Of a stretch of 9,359 nucleotides of DNA, positions 1 to 5,842 are shown one piece after another (the first letter of the stretch is position 1; the number at the start of each line of letters is the position of its first letter). Made by a program: the position numbers and the translations under genes. This DNA is from an uncultured Moraxellaceae bacterium (GTDB taxonomy: Bacteria; Pseudomonadota; Gammaproteobacteria; Pseudomonadales; Moraxellaceae): assembly GCA_937952925.1 (NCBI GenBank), contig CALFYA010000047.1, forward strand, positions 1 to 9,359, in the 5' to 3' direction. The notes beneath the pieces were generated by a model. That model did not search any database, was not told where the DNA came from, and saw only the letters and a list, made by a program, of their open reading frames with translations.

Positions 1-25
1 GTAAGATCCGATCTCGTGTTTTCAT
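1..25 (-). CDS. TetR-family transcriptional regulator, N-terminal fragment (cut by window edge)
   Basis: Only the first eight codons are in the window; they read MKTRDRIL on the minus strand. This is the typical opening of TetR/AcrR repressors, whose first helix usually begins with a basic stretch followed by R-x-R-I-L. The ATG at 23-25 is preceded on the minus strand by GGAGA (29-33) at normal ribosome-binding distance, which supports a true start. The gene is divergent from the aldehyde dehydrogenase, and the gap between them holds two palindromes of TetR-operator size. That context is the usual one for a local repressor controlling its neighbour and itself. The call rests on eight residues plus context, so the family assignment is an inference; no ligand can be proposed. 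Confidence 0.62.
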
Positions 26-105
26 AGGTCTCCATCACCACAACCAAAAAGAGAACTGTCAGGCCAATAGATTACCCTACTCTGACGTTGCATTCATCCG
101 ACAGC

Positions 106-123
106 TTAGAGCAATTACTCGAA
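106..123. promoter_or_regulatory. Palindromic operator, copy 1
   Basis: An 18-bp imperfect palindrome, TTAGAG-CAATTA-CTCGAA, with AATT at its centre. It is the degenerate copy: one arm position is changed compared with copy 2. Bases 105-124 match 136-155 at 19 of 20 positions. It lies upstream of the -35 box of the dehydrogenase promoter and nearer the divergent regulator, so it may serve the regulator's own promoter or help binding at copy 2. Probable TetR-type binding site, by inference. Confidence 0.6.
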
Positions 124-128
124 ATGGG

Positions 129-157
129 TTGACACCTTAGAGCAATTACTCTAAAAA
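129..157 (+). promoter_or_regulatory. Sigma-70 promoter of the aldehyde dehydrogenase gene
   Basis: A perfect -35 box TTGACA (129-134) is followed by a 17-bp spacer and a -10-like TAAAAA (152-157, four of six consensus positions). Transcription would start near 164, about 29 nt before the ATG. The operator palindrome copy 2 occupies the spacer, so a bound repressor would block RNA polymerase directly. Confidence 0.6.
137..154. promoter_or_regulatory. Palindromic operator, copy 2, inside the promoter spacer
   Basis: An 18-bp palindrome with perfect six-base arms, TTAGAG and CTCTAA, around CAATTA. It begins three bases after the -35 box and its last three bases overlap the -10 box. Its start is 31 bp from that of copy 1, close to three helical turns, so both sites face the same side of the DNA. 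Size, symmetry and position fit a TetR-family operator; the candidate protein is the divergent regulator at the left edge. Confidence 0.65.
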
Positions 158-192
158 CGAATGTAACACAAGTGAATTGATTTTCAACGGTC

Positions 193-1641
193 ATGAACAG
201 CATCCTCAATCCTGCCGCCACTGCCAATCTGCCTCCCGAATTACAACGGATGCATGACGTGTTGGCCGCTCAAAAATCTGCATATAATCAAAATCCTATG
301 CCGTCGGTTCAAGAGCGTATTGACCGCTTGAGCCGTCTGCGCCGTACCCTCGTCAAGCATCAAGATGAAATTGCACAAGCGATCAGTGATGACTTTGGCA
401 ACCGCTCGATCCATGAGACCAAGATCGGCGAGATCATGACTTGCTTGGATCACATCAGCTACAACAGCAAACATTTGGCCAAGTGGATGAAGCCATCCAA
501 GCGTCATATCAGCGCTTTGCATCAACCGGCCAAAGGCTGGGTGCAGTATCAGCCGCTGGGTGTGATTGGCATTATGGCACCGTGGAACTATCCACTGATC
601 TTGTCGGTCGGCCCACTGATTTGTGCCTTGGCAGCGGGCAACCACGCCATGATGAAAATCTCCAGCTCATCACCGCGTTTTGGCAAAGTGATTGAACGCG
701 CACTCGCTGAAGTATTCCCCACCGATATGGTGGCGGTGATCAATGGTGGTGGTGCCATCTCTGATGCCTTCTGTCGTTTGCCATTTGACCAGATCACCTT
801 CACCGGTTCGACCTCTGTGGGCAAAACCGTGATGGCAGCAGCAGCCGAAAACTTGGTGCCTGTGTTGCTTGAATTGGGTGGCAAATCCCCTGTGATTATT
901 CACCCTTCCATGCCACTCAAAGATGCTGCTGAGCGTTTGGCCTTTGGTAAGCTGTGGAATGCCGGTCAAACCTGTGTGGCACCCGATTATTTGTTTTTAC
1001 CGCGTGGCAAATTGCGTGAATTTGTTGGTCATATGCGGGCGATGGTCAAATCGGCTTATCCCACCTTGCGTGACAACAAAGACTACACCAGCATCATCAA
1101 TGATCGTCAGTATCGCCGCTTGATGGGCTATTTGGACGATGCCAAAGAAAAAGGTGCAGAGATTTTTGATCTCAACCCTGCTGGTGAAGATCTGTCGGGC
1201 ACCCGCAAAATTGCTCCGACCTTGATTGCCAACATCACCGACGATATGGACGTGGCACTAAACGAACTGTTTGGCCCGATCCTATTGATCCATGAATATG
1301 ATAATGTGGATGAAGCGATCCGCTACATCAATGCACGTCCACGCCCACTTGCACTGTACTACTTTGATTATGATCAAGAACGTGCAGAATATTTGGCGCG
1401 TCGCACCCATTCAGGCCACTTTGGCATCAATGCGGTGATCACTCATGTGGCACAAGATGATCTGCCGTTTGGTGGGGTTGGCGCATCAGGGATGGGCAAA
1501 TATCATGGTCACGAAGGCTTCTTGACCATGAGTCATGCCCGCTCAGTAATGATGAAACCGAAGTTCTATGCACTGCGTATGATTCTGCCGCCATTTAATA
1601 AACCGATCCATAAAGTCATGTTTAAGGCAGTTTTGCGCTAA
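193..1641 (+). CDS. Aldehyde dehydrogenase, coniferyl-aldehyde-dehydrogenase type
   Basis: NAD(P)-dependent oxidation of an aldehyde to its acid, in the cytoplasm or at the inner membrane face. The 482-aa protein is full length for the ALDH superfamily. Visible motifs are PWNYP (about 130-134, oxyanion Asn132), Lys155 in the cofactor site, FTGS (203-206), LELGG with the general base Glu227, NAGQTC with the catalytic Cys261, and ELFGP (358-362). The order and wording fit the class-3-like group annotated as coniferyl aldehyde dehydrogenase. The hydrophobic/basic C-terminus (about 458-482) could be a membrane contact, as in fatty-aldehyde relatives, so the real substrate may be an aryl or a fatty aldehyde. 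The ATG at 193 has only a weak ribosome site; Met20 (ATG at 250) is a less likely start. A promoter with an operator in its spacer and a divergent TetR-type gene imply aldehyde- or precursor-induced expression. A strong terminator follows. Confidence 0.9.
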   Translation: MNSILNPAATANLPPELQRMHDVLAAQKSAYNQNPMPSVQERIDRLSRLRRTLVKHQDEIAQAISDDFGNRSIHETKIGEIMTCLDHISYNSKHLAKWMKPSKRHISALHQPAKGWVQYQPLGVIGIMAPWNYPLILSVGPLICALAAGNHAMMKISSSSPRFGKVIERALAEVFPTDMVAVINGGGAISDAFCRLPFDQITFTGSTSVGKTVMAAAAENLVPVLLELGGKSPVIIHPSMPLKDAAERLAFGKLWNAGQTCVAPDYLFLPRGKLREFVGHMRAMVKSAYPTLRDNKDYTSIINDRQYRRLMGYLDDAKEKGAEIFDLNPAGEDLSGTRKIAPTLIANITDDMDVALNELFGPILLIHEYDNVDEAIRYINARPRPLALYYFDYDQERAEYLARRTHSGHFGINAVITHVAQDDLPFGGVGASGMGKYHGHEGFLTMSHARSVMMKPKFYALRMILPPFNKPIHKVMFKAVLR

Positions 1642-1666
1642 GCTGATTGCAAACCCGACTTGTCCG

Positions 1667-1703
1667 AGGGGCGTTTTTCTGCTATAAAACGCCCCTTGAT
1701 TTT
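1667..1703 (+). terminator. Rho-independent terminator of the aldehyde dehydrogenase gene
   Basis: An 11-bp perfect stem (AGGGGCGTTTT at 1667-1677 with AAAACGCCCCT at 1686-1696) encloses an 8-nt loop. A T-rich run ends at 1703. It lies 26 nt after the stop codon and separates this gene from rpmB. Confidence 0.85.
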
Positions 1704-1773
1704 GATCAACTCATTTTTTTCGACGTGACCTCACTGACCGGTTATCGGTTGGGAAGTCAAAGTGGAGTACACC

Positions 1774-2010
1774 ATGTCCAAGGTTTGCCAAGTTACCGGC
1801 AAGCGTCCAATCGTTGGTAACAACGTTTCGCACGCCAACAACAAAACCAAGCGCCGGTTCGAGCCGAACCTGCACCACCACCGTTTCTGGATGGAAAGCG
1901 AAAAGCGTTTCGTCCGTCTGCGCCTGACCCCAAAAGGCATGCGCATCATCGACAAATTGGGTATCGAGAAGGTTGTTGCTGACCTGCGCGCCCAAGGTCA
2001 GAAGATCTAA
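1774..2010 (+). CDS. rpmB: 50S ribosomal protein L28
   Basis: Component of the large ribosomal subunit. The 78-aa protein opens MSKVCQVTGKRP and contains the family hallmarks GNNVSHANNKTKRRF (15-29), PNLHHHRFW and KGMRIIDK. It has a single cysteine, so it is the form without a zinc ribbon. The ATG at 1774 is chosen because GGAG (1764-1767) sits six bases upstream and the family begins MS(K/R)VCQ; an in-frame GTG at 1762 overlaps that ribosome site and is rejected. Codons are those of a highly expressed gene (CGT/CGC, GGT, AAC, ACC). rpmG follows 13 bp downstream, giving the usual rpmBG operon. No convincing promoter box was found in the roughly 70 bp after the preceding terminator, although one must lie there or upstream. 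Confidence 0.98.
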   Translation: MSKVCQVTGKRPIVGNNVSHANNKTKRRFEPNLHHHRFWMESEKRFVRLRLTPKGMRIIDKLGIEKVVADLRAQGQKI

Positions 2011-2023
2011 GGAGCCTTAAGTC

Positions 2024-2179
2024 ATGCGTGATAAAATTCGTTTGGTTTCGACCGCTGGTACTGGTTATTTCTACACCACCACCAAAAACAAGCGCACCAT
2101 GCCTGAGAAAATGGAGATCAAAAAATTTGATCCGAAGATTCGTCAGCACGTGATTTTCAAAGAAGCCAAAATCAAGTAA
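2024..2179 (+). CDS. rpmG: 50S ribosomal protein L33
   Basis: Component of the large ribosomal subunit near the tRNA exit site. It is a 51-aa protein starting MRDKIRLVSTAGTGYFYTTT, with KNKRTMPEKMEIKKFDP in the middle and ending EAKIK; this is the normal length and pattern. There is no cysteine, so it is the zinc-free form found in most gammaproteobacteria. GGAG (2011-2014) directly after the rpmB stop codon is the ribosome site, nine bases before the ATG. It is cotranscribed with rpmB, and a strong terminator follows 21 bp after the stop. Its small size makes it easy to miss. Confidence 0.98.
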   Translation: MRDKIRLVSTAGTGYFYTTTKNKRTMPEKMEIKKFDPKIRQHVIFKEAKIK

Positions 2180-2194
2180 TTTGATTTTTGCCTC

Positions 2195-2231
2195 AAACAA
2201 AACGACCCTTCTGGGTCGTTTTTGTTTTTTG
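2195..2231 (+). terminator. Rho-independent terminator of rpmBG
   Basis: An eight-base stem AACGACCC (2201-2208) with GGGTCGTT (2213-2220) closes a TTCT tetraloop. It can be extended by A/T pairs on the outside. A long T-rich tract follows to 2231. Typical strong intrinsic terminator. Confidence 0.9.
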
Positions 2232-2241
2232 TGGCGTTTTT

Positions 2242-2270
2242 TTTAAAGACTCAAAAAACACCTCTACAAT
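2242..2270 (+). promoter_or_regulatory. Probable sigma-70 promoter of the antiporter gene
   Basis: TTTAAA (2242-2247, four of six -35 positions) and TACAAT (2265-2270, five of six -10 positions) are separated by exactly 17 bp. Transcription would begin near 2277, leaving a leader of about 70 nt before the GTG start. It is the best candidate between the rpmG terminator and the antiporter gene. Confidence 0.5.
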
Positions 2271-2347
2271 CTTTGTGATAGCTTTTTTCTTGAGACGCCA
2301 CCCCTGTGCGTCTGCCCACCTCCTCATCCATAGTTTAGGAGAATTGA

Positions 2348-4081
2348 GTGCCCCATCATGTTGATTTGATTGTTTTGCTGGCTGCAGGCTTTGGTCTTGC
2401 CCTGATTTTTGGCTATTTGGCATCACGCCTACGCCTACCGCCATTGGTGGGCTACTTGGTGGCAGGGGTGATTATTAGCCCCAATACGCCTGGGATTGTG
2501 GCGGATATCAATTTGGCCAATCAGCTGGCTGAGCTGGGCGTGATGTTTTTGATGTTTGGCGTGGGGATGCATTTTTCGATTGCTGATCTCAATGCGGTCA
2601 AACGCATTGCGGTACCCGGTGCGCTGGTGCAAATGGCCGTCGCGATTTGCTTGGGCATGCTCACCACTCAATTTTGGGGCTGGTCGCTCGGCTCAGGCTT
2701 TGTGTTTGGCTTGTGCTTGTCGGTGGCGAGCACGGTGGTGCTGCTGCGCGCACTGGAAGATCGGGGCTTGCTCAATAGCATCAATGGGCAAATTGCGGTG
2801 GGCTGGCTGCTGGTTGAAGATTTGGTGATGGTGCTCACCTTGGTGCTCTTGCCACTCACCGCCGTCTTTTTGGGAGGACAATCCCTCGGCGGTGCAAGCC
2901 CGCAAAGTCTGACCGAGATTTGGGCGACCATCGGAATGACCCTGCTCAAAGTCGCCACGTTTATTGCCCTGATGTTTGTGGTCGGCAAGCGTTTGATCCC
3001 CAAAGCCATGCTGATGGTATCGAAGATTGGCTCGCGTGAGCTGTTTACCCTCACTGTGACAGCCTCGGCAGTCACCATTGCGTATGGAGCGTATGCACTG
3101 TTTGGCGTGTCGATGGCGCTGGGTGCATTTATTGCGGGGATGGTGGTCAAAGAGTCTGACTTTAGCCATCGTGCCGAAGAAGAAACCCTTGCCTTACGTG
3201 AAATTTTCTCGATTTTGTTTTTTGTATCGGTGGGGATGCTATTTAACCCAATGATTTTGATCACTGAGCCACTCAAAGTATTGGCCGTGGTAGGCATTAT
3301 TGTGCTGGGTAAGACCTTAGCTGCGGTCGCGTTGGTGCTGTTTTTCCGCTACCCCCTGAATACCGCCCTGACCGTGGGTGCAGGCTTAGCGCAAATTGGC
3401 GAGTTTTCATTTATTTTGGCGACGCTCGGTGTGGCGCTCAAACTGTTGACGCTGGATGCACAAAACTTGATTTTGGCTGGTGCACTCATTTCCATCACGC
3501 TCAACTCAGCGATTTTTACCCTGATTGAGCCGGTGCAAAAATGGATTCGTCAGCGCTCTGATTTGGCACGCCTGCTCGAACGCAGTGGTGATCCGCTCGC
3601 CATGCTCCCCGATGAAGTCGATCAGCAGTATTTGACCGGTCAGGTGGTGATTGTGGGTTATGGCACTGTCGGTCGCTATATCGAAAACTCGCTCAAAGCG
3701 CAAAATATTCGCTATGTGATTGCAGAACAAAACCGTGAGATTGTCGAAGGCTTACGTAGCAAAGGTATCCCCGCAGTGTCTGGTGATGCCAGCGAGCCTG
3801 CGGTGTTGATTCAAGCACATATCCACAAAGCCAGCATGTTGGTTGTGACCATGCCAGATACCTTTGATGTGGTGAAAATGATTGAAACCGCTCATCTGCT
3901 CAATCCACAGATCGAAAGTGTGATCTGTAGTGACAGTAGTGAAGAAGCGGAGCTACTCGGTCAATTGTCAAAAACACAGGTGTATCTGGAAAAACAAACC
4001 CTCGCCGACAAAATGGCGGGGCATGTCCTTGCACGTTTGGGGCGCCAACCGACTGGCACTCATCGTGCGGTGTCTCACTGA
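2348..4081 (+). CDS. ybaL: YbaL-family CPA2 cation/proton antiporter with RCK (TrkA-N) domain
   Basis: Inner-membrane monovalent cation (probably K+)/H+ antiporter. Residues about 5-395 form the Na_H_Exchanger transport domain, with many hydrophobic helices. Residues about 430-545 form a cytosolic RCK/TrkA-N domain carrying the Rossmann motif GYGTVG (437-442) and an acidic SGDASEP strand end (around 479-481). Transport-domain landmarks match E. coli YbaL as I know it: LPPLVGYLVAGV, LAELGVMFLMFGVGMHFS, SVASTVVLLRALEDR and LVEDLVMVLTLVLLP, where Glu157-Asp158 is the likely ion-binding pair. The 577-aa length is slightly more than the usual 558. The start is GTG, supported by AGGAG about seven bases upstream. 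The gene is monocistronic and its stop overlaps the end of the convergent gene. The physiological ion is not shown by the sequence, and KefB/KefC-like regulation by a separate partner is not indicated. Confidence 0.92.
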   Translation: MPHHVDLIVLLAAGFGLALIFGYLASRLRLPPLVGYLVAGVIISPNTPGIVADINLANQLAELGVMFLMFGVGMHFSIADLNAVKRIAVPGALVQMAVAICLGMLTTQFWGWSLGSGFVFGLCLSVASTVVLLRALEDRGLLNSINGQIAVGWLLVEDLVMVLTLVLLPLTAVFLGGQSLGGASPQSLTEIWATIGMTLLKVATFIALMFVVGKRLIPKAMLMVSKIGSRELFTLTVTASAVTIAYGAYALFGVSMALGAFIAGMVVKESDFSHRAEEETLALREIFSILFFVSVGMLFNPMILITEPLKVLAVVGIIVLGKTLAAVALVLFFRYPLNTALTVGAGLAQIGEFSFILATLGVALKLLTLDAQNLILAGALISITLNSAIFTLIEPVQKWIRQRSDLARLLERSGDPLAMLPDEVDQQYLTGQVVIVGYGTVGRYIENSLKAQNIRYVIAEQNREIVEGLRSKGIPAVSGDASEPAVLIQAHIHKASMLVVTMPDTFDVVKMIETAHLLNPQIESVICSDSSEEAELLGQLSKTQVYLEKQTLADKMAGHVLARLGRQPTGTHRAVSH

Positions 4082-4644
4082 CGACCTAACGCTGATGGTG
4101 GTAGACCTGCCATCAGCCACTGCGCTGACGCGCTGAGGTGTGTCTCTCGATCATTGGCATAGACGCGTTGCAAACGCTCGAGTTGGGTCAACTGCGCATG
4201 CTCTGGCACTTGCCGCAACAGTGCGGCTTGTTGTGTGCTTGGCAACAAATGCCATAAGCGCGACAACTCAAAGCTGTGTTGGCTGATGGTACGCTCCACA
4301 CGATAAAACCATTCCATTCGATCTTCGGGATCATCTGCCACCACAATCGCTTGGTACAACTCCTCAAGCTGGGCATCGTGCGCTTCAATCAGCAGCATGA
4401 TGTGTTGGGGGGTCACCACACTGTGATCATGACGGGCATGTAGCCATGCTTTAAATTGGCGGGTCAATGCTGCCTTGACTTGATCAGGCTGGCCTTGGGG
4501 TAATATCGCAACAAACTGCTGAAGACGCAGGCGACAATCAATCGCATAGACATCAATGACCACCTGTTGTTGGTCTGTCTGCTGTGCAGCGGTTTGGCAC
4601 ATCGAGACCTGAAATTGATAGTCGTCAACAAAATAATCCATCAC
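4075..4644 (-). CDS. Protein of unknown function, soluble and helical
   Basis: I do not recognise this family. The protein is 189 aa from a GTG at 4642-4644, or 188 aa from the adjacent ATG at 4639-4641; the ATG is the more natural start, with a weak GGTGA upstream. There is no signal peptide or membrane segment. It is Gln- and Leu-rich, mostly predicted helix by eye, with paired charged and aromatic residues (DPEDRMEWFYRVERT, FELSRLWHLLP). The two cysteines in the N-terminal part are not arranged as a metal site. The end overlaps the antiporter stop by 7 bp, tail to tail, so each transcript can run antisense into the other. An intact frame of 570 bp and neighbour-like codon use make it a probable real gene. 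No function is proposed. Confidence 0.75.
   Translation of the reverse strand: MMDYFVDDYQFQVSMCQTAAQQTDQQQVVIDVYAIDCRLRLQQFVAILPQGQPDQVKAALTRQFKAWLHARHDHSVVTPQHIMLLIEAHDAQLEELYQAIVVADDPEDRMEWFYRVERTISQHSFELSRLWHLLPSTQQAALLRQVPEHAQLTQLERLQRVYANDRETHLSASAQWLMAGLPPSALGRQ
4091..4117. other. Stem-loop just after the antiporter stop codon
   Basis: Perfect eight-base arms GCTGATGG (4091-4098) and CCATCAGC (4110-4117) enclose an 11-nt loop. It begins 10 nt after the antiporter stop and lies inside the last codons of the convergent gene. There is no T tract on either side, so it is not a standard terminator. It could protect an mRNA 3' end or be chance. Confidence 0.3.
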
Positions 4645-4673
4645 TCACCCATGGTGTCGAAGACTGATCCATT

Positions 4674-4695
4674 GATCATCGTGGCATGGATGATC
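4674..4695. promoter_or_regulatory. Inverted repeat upstream of the 189-aa unknown gene
   Basis: A perfect seven-base inverted repeat, GATCATC (4674-4680) and GATGATC (4689-4695), has an eight-base spacer. It is about 30 bp before the start of the minus-strand gene, in its presumed promoter region. It could be an operator; no matching copy was noticed elsewhere in the window. Confidence 0.3.
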
Positions 4696-4730
4696 TGGGG
4701 CTGGCGAGTTGATACAACCTCATAGGCAGT

Positions 4731-4751
4731 AAAAAGGGCGCTACAGCGCCC
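4731..4751 (-). terminator. Rho-independent terminator of the 90-aa unknown gene
   Basis: On the minus strand GGGCGC (4751-4746), a TGTA loop and GCGCCC (4741-4736) are followed directly by TTTTT (4735-4731). It lies 28 bp after the stop codon of the minus-strand gene ending at 4780, and separates it from the next minus-strand gene. Confidence 0.85.
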
Positions 4752-4779
4752 CGTCGTTTTTGCTTACAAACACACTGAT

Positions 4780-5052
4780 TTAGCTATAGTGTGCAGGCTT
4801 TTCGTCGAGCACTTGAGCTTGCCAATGTGCCATTTGTTGCTCGGCAATCATCATCAACGCCGCTTGCACCATGCTTTGACTGATCCCCTGCAGCTGCTCG
4901 CCAAAGGTTTTTTGAATTTGTTCGGAAAAGCGGATGGTGACGAGCGGCTCACCGTCTCCATCGGCAGGTCGTAAGGCCACTTCCCCATTAGGCAGTTGTA
5001 CCAACTCCAACATCATTTCATTTGGAGCAGTCAGATGCGAATCGGAACCCAT
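4780..5052 (-). CDS. Small conserved-looking protein of unknown function (90 aa)
   Basis: I do not recognise a named family, though proteins of this style occur in Acinetobacter as hypotheticals. The N-terminal half looks like a short beta region (LELVQLPNGEVALRP, 15-29; EPLVTIRFS, 35-43). The C-terminal half is a helix rich in Gln and Met (about 44-82), containing MIAEQQMAHWQ. There is no signal peptide, no cysteine and no membrane segment. The ATG at 5050-5052 has a strong AGGAG seven bases upstream, and the gene ends just before a clear terminator, so it is very likely real and a single-gene unit. A small cytosolic binding or adaptor protein is possible, but nothing in the sequence proves a role. 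Confidence 0.85.
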   Translation of the reverse strand: MGSDSHLTAPNEMMLELVQLPNGEVALRPADGDGEPLVTIRFSEQIQKTFGEQLQGISQSMVQAALMMIAEQQMAHWQAQVLDEKPAHYS

Positions 5053-5138
5053 ATATGATCTCCTCTACAGAGGACAACACCAATATTGCCCTCAAGATAC
5101 CTTGTCCCATGACAACAAGGCCACTTCTCACAACATGC

Positions 5139-5169
5139 GTGCAGCGCAGCGGTTTTTCAAGGGCTGCAC
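5139..5169. other. Stem-loop 3' of the DUF6586-like gene
   Basis: Seven-base perfect arms GTGCAGC (5139-5145) and GCTGCAC (5163-5169) enclose a 17-nt loop, 11 bp after the stop codon of the minus-strand gene ending at 5181. No T run follows on the minus strand, so it is at best a poor intrinsic terminator. The rest of 5053-5180 holds the leader of the 90-aa gene and no promoter I could support. Confidence 0.3.
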
Positions 5170-5180
5170 ACCTAGGCACC

Positions 5181-5690
5181 TTAAAACTCAATCATTTCGT
5201 TACGAAACCCTTCGATCAACTGGGTCAGTTCTTTATGCCACTCGCGCAAAATCTGCACATCGGGCAACCACGCGAGCGGGCTTTGGGTGACTTTTAAAAT
5301 CAAATTGGAGAAGCCTTGTTCGTCTTCGTAGTTGGGTGCTGGTGGCTCAGGGGCGTATTGGCAAGAATGATAGGCGCGGTTGAGTTCAGCCAAAAATCCT
5401 TGCTGGCTTAATGACTCCAAAATGGTGACTTCTGGCGAGACTTGTGTGCGTTCAGCCATTTTCTCCTTGAGACTCTGCAACGTTGGTCGTGCAAGCTCAT
5501 TGATTTTGTAATAGCGCGCCAGCTCTTGTAAGAACGCCAAGACTGCACCCTGCAAGTGAAATACTGCCGCTTCGCGTGCGCCTTGTGCCGCTTGGACATT
5601 CTCGGTCTGGGTCGCTTGCTGGCACGACAGACGCGCAAAATACAGCTTTTGATTGGTGCGATCAGCATGGTAACGGGCAACGCGGGACAT
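5181..5690 (-). CDS. DUF6586-like protein of unknown function
   Basis: A 169-aa soluble protein with no signal peptide or membrane helix. The pattern TNQKLYFA (12-19) followed by REAAVFHLQGAV and LAFLQELARYY (39-61) resembles proteins annotated DUF6586 in Pseudomonas and relatives, as I remember them; the biochemical role of that family is not known to me. The middle is helical and the C-terminal half holds a Pro-rich turn (PEPPAPNYEDE) followed by LPDVQILREWHKELTQLI. The ATG at 5688-5690 has only a modest GAGAG upstream. It is divergent from the nitronate-monooxygenase-like gene across 152 bp, so the two may share a regulatory region; no joint function is implied by the sequence. Confidence 0.8.
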   Translation of the reverse strand: MSRVARYHADRTNQKLYFARLSCQQATQTENVQAAQGAREAAVFHLQGAVLAFLQELARYYKINELARPTLQSLKEKMAERTQVSPEVTILESLSQQGFLAELNRAYHSCQYAPEPPAPNYEDEQGFSNLILKVTQSPLAWLPDVQILREWHKELTQLIEGFRNEMIEF

Positions 5691-5798
5691 GGGCAGCTCT
5701 CGACAATTTCAACATGATCAACTCACTATGGGGGCAGCTGATGCCAACTACAAATCTTTTTTGGCACAGCGCATCGGGTGACCTGAAGGTTTTGGGCA

Positions 5799-5828
5799 TT
5801 GACCCTATAGATCTACCTTTCGCATGAT
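5799..5828 (+). promoter_or_regulatory. Candidate promoter of the nitronate-monooxygenase-like gene
   Basis: TTGACC (5799-5804, five of six -35 positions) and CATGAT (5823-5828, four of six -10 positions) are separated by 18 bp. Transcription would start near 5835, just before the first ATG at 5843. That would leave almost no leader for the upstream ATG and favours the ATG at 5858 as start. Confidence 0.4.
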
Positions 5829-5842
5829 CCGAGCATCTGTTT

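Noticed and set aside
1762..1773. GTG start four codons upstream of rpmB
   Set aside because: The GTG overlaps the ribosome-binding site, and L28 proteins start MSKVCQ.
2693..3169. 158-codon open frame on the minus strand
   Set aside because: Also inside the antiporter gene, His/Gln-rich translation typical of an antisense shadow.
2668..3297. 209-codon open frame on the minus strand
   Set aside because: It lies entirely within the antiporter gene, has Ser/Thr-rich low-complexity translation and no ribosome site; it is a shadow frame.
5100..5120. Small hairpin TTGTC-CCAT-GACAA as a terminator
   Set aside because: The stem is short, A/T-rich and has no T tract; it is probably chance.
4934..5297. 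Two overlapping plus-strand open frames of 91-118 codons
   Set aside because: They run antisense across two genes and the gap between them, with no ribosome site or recognisable protein.
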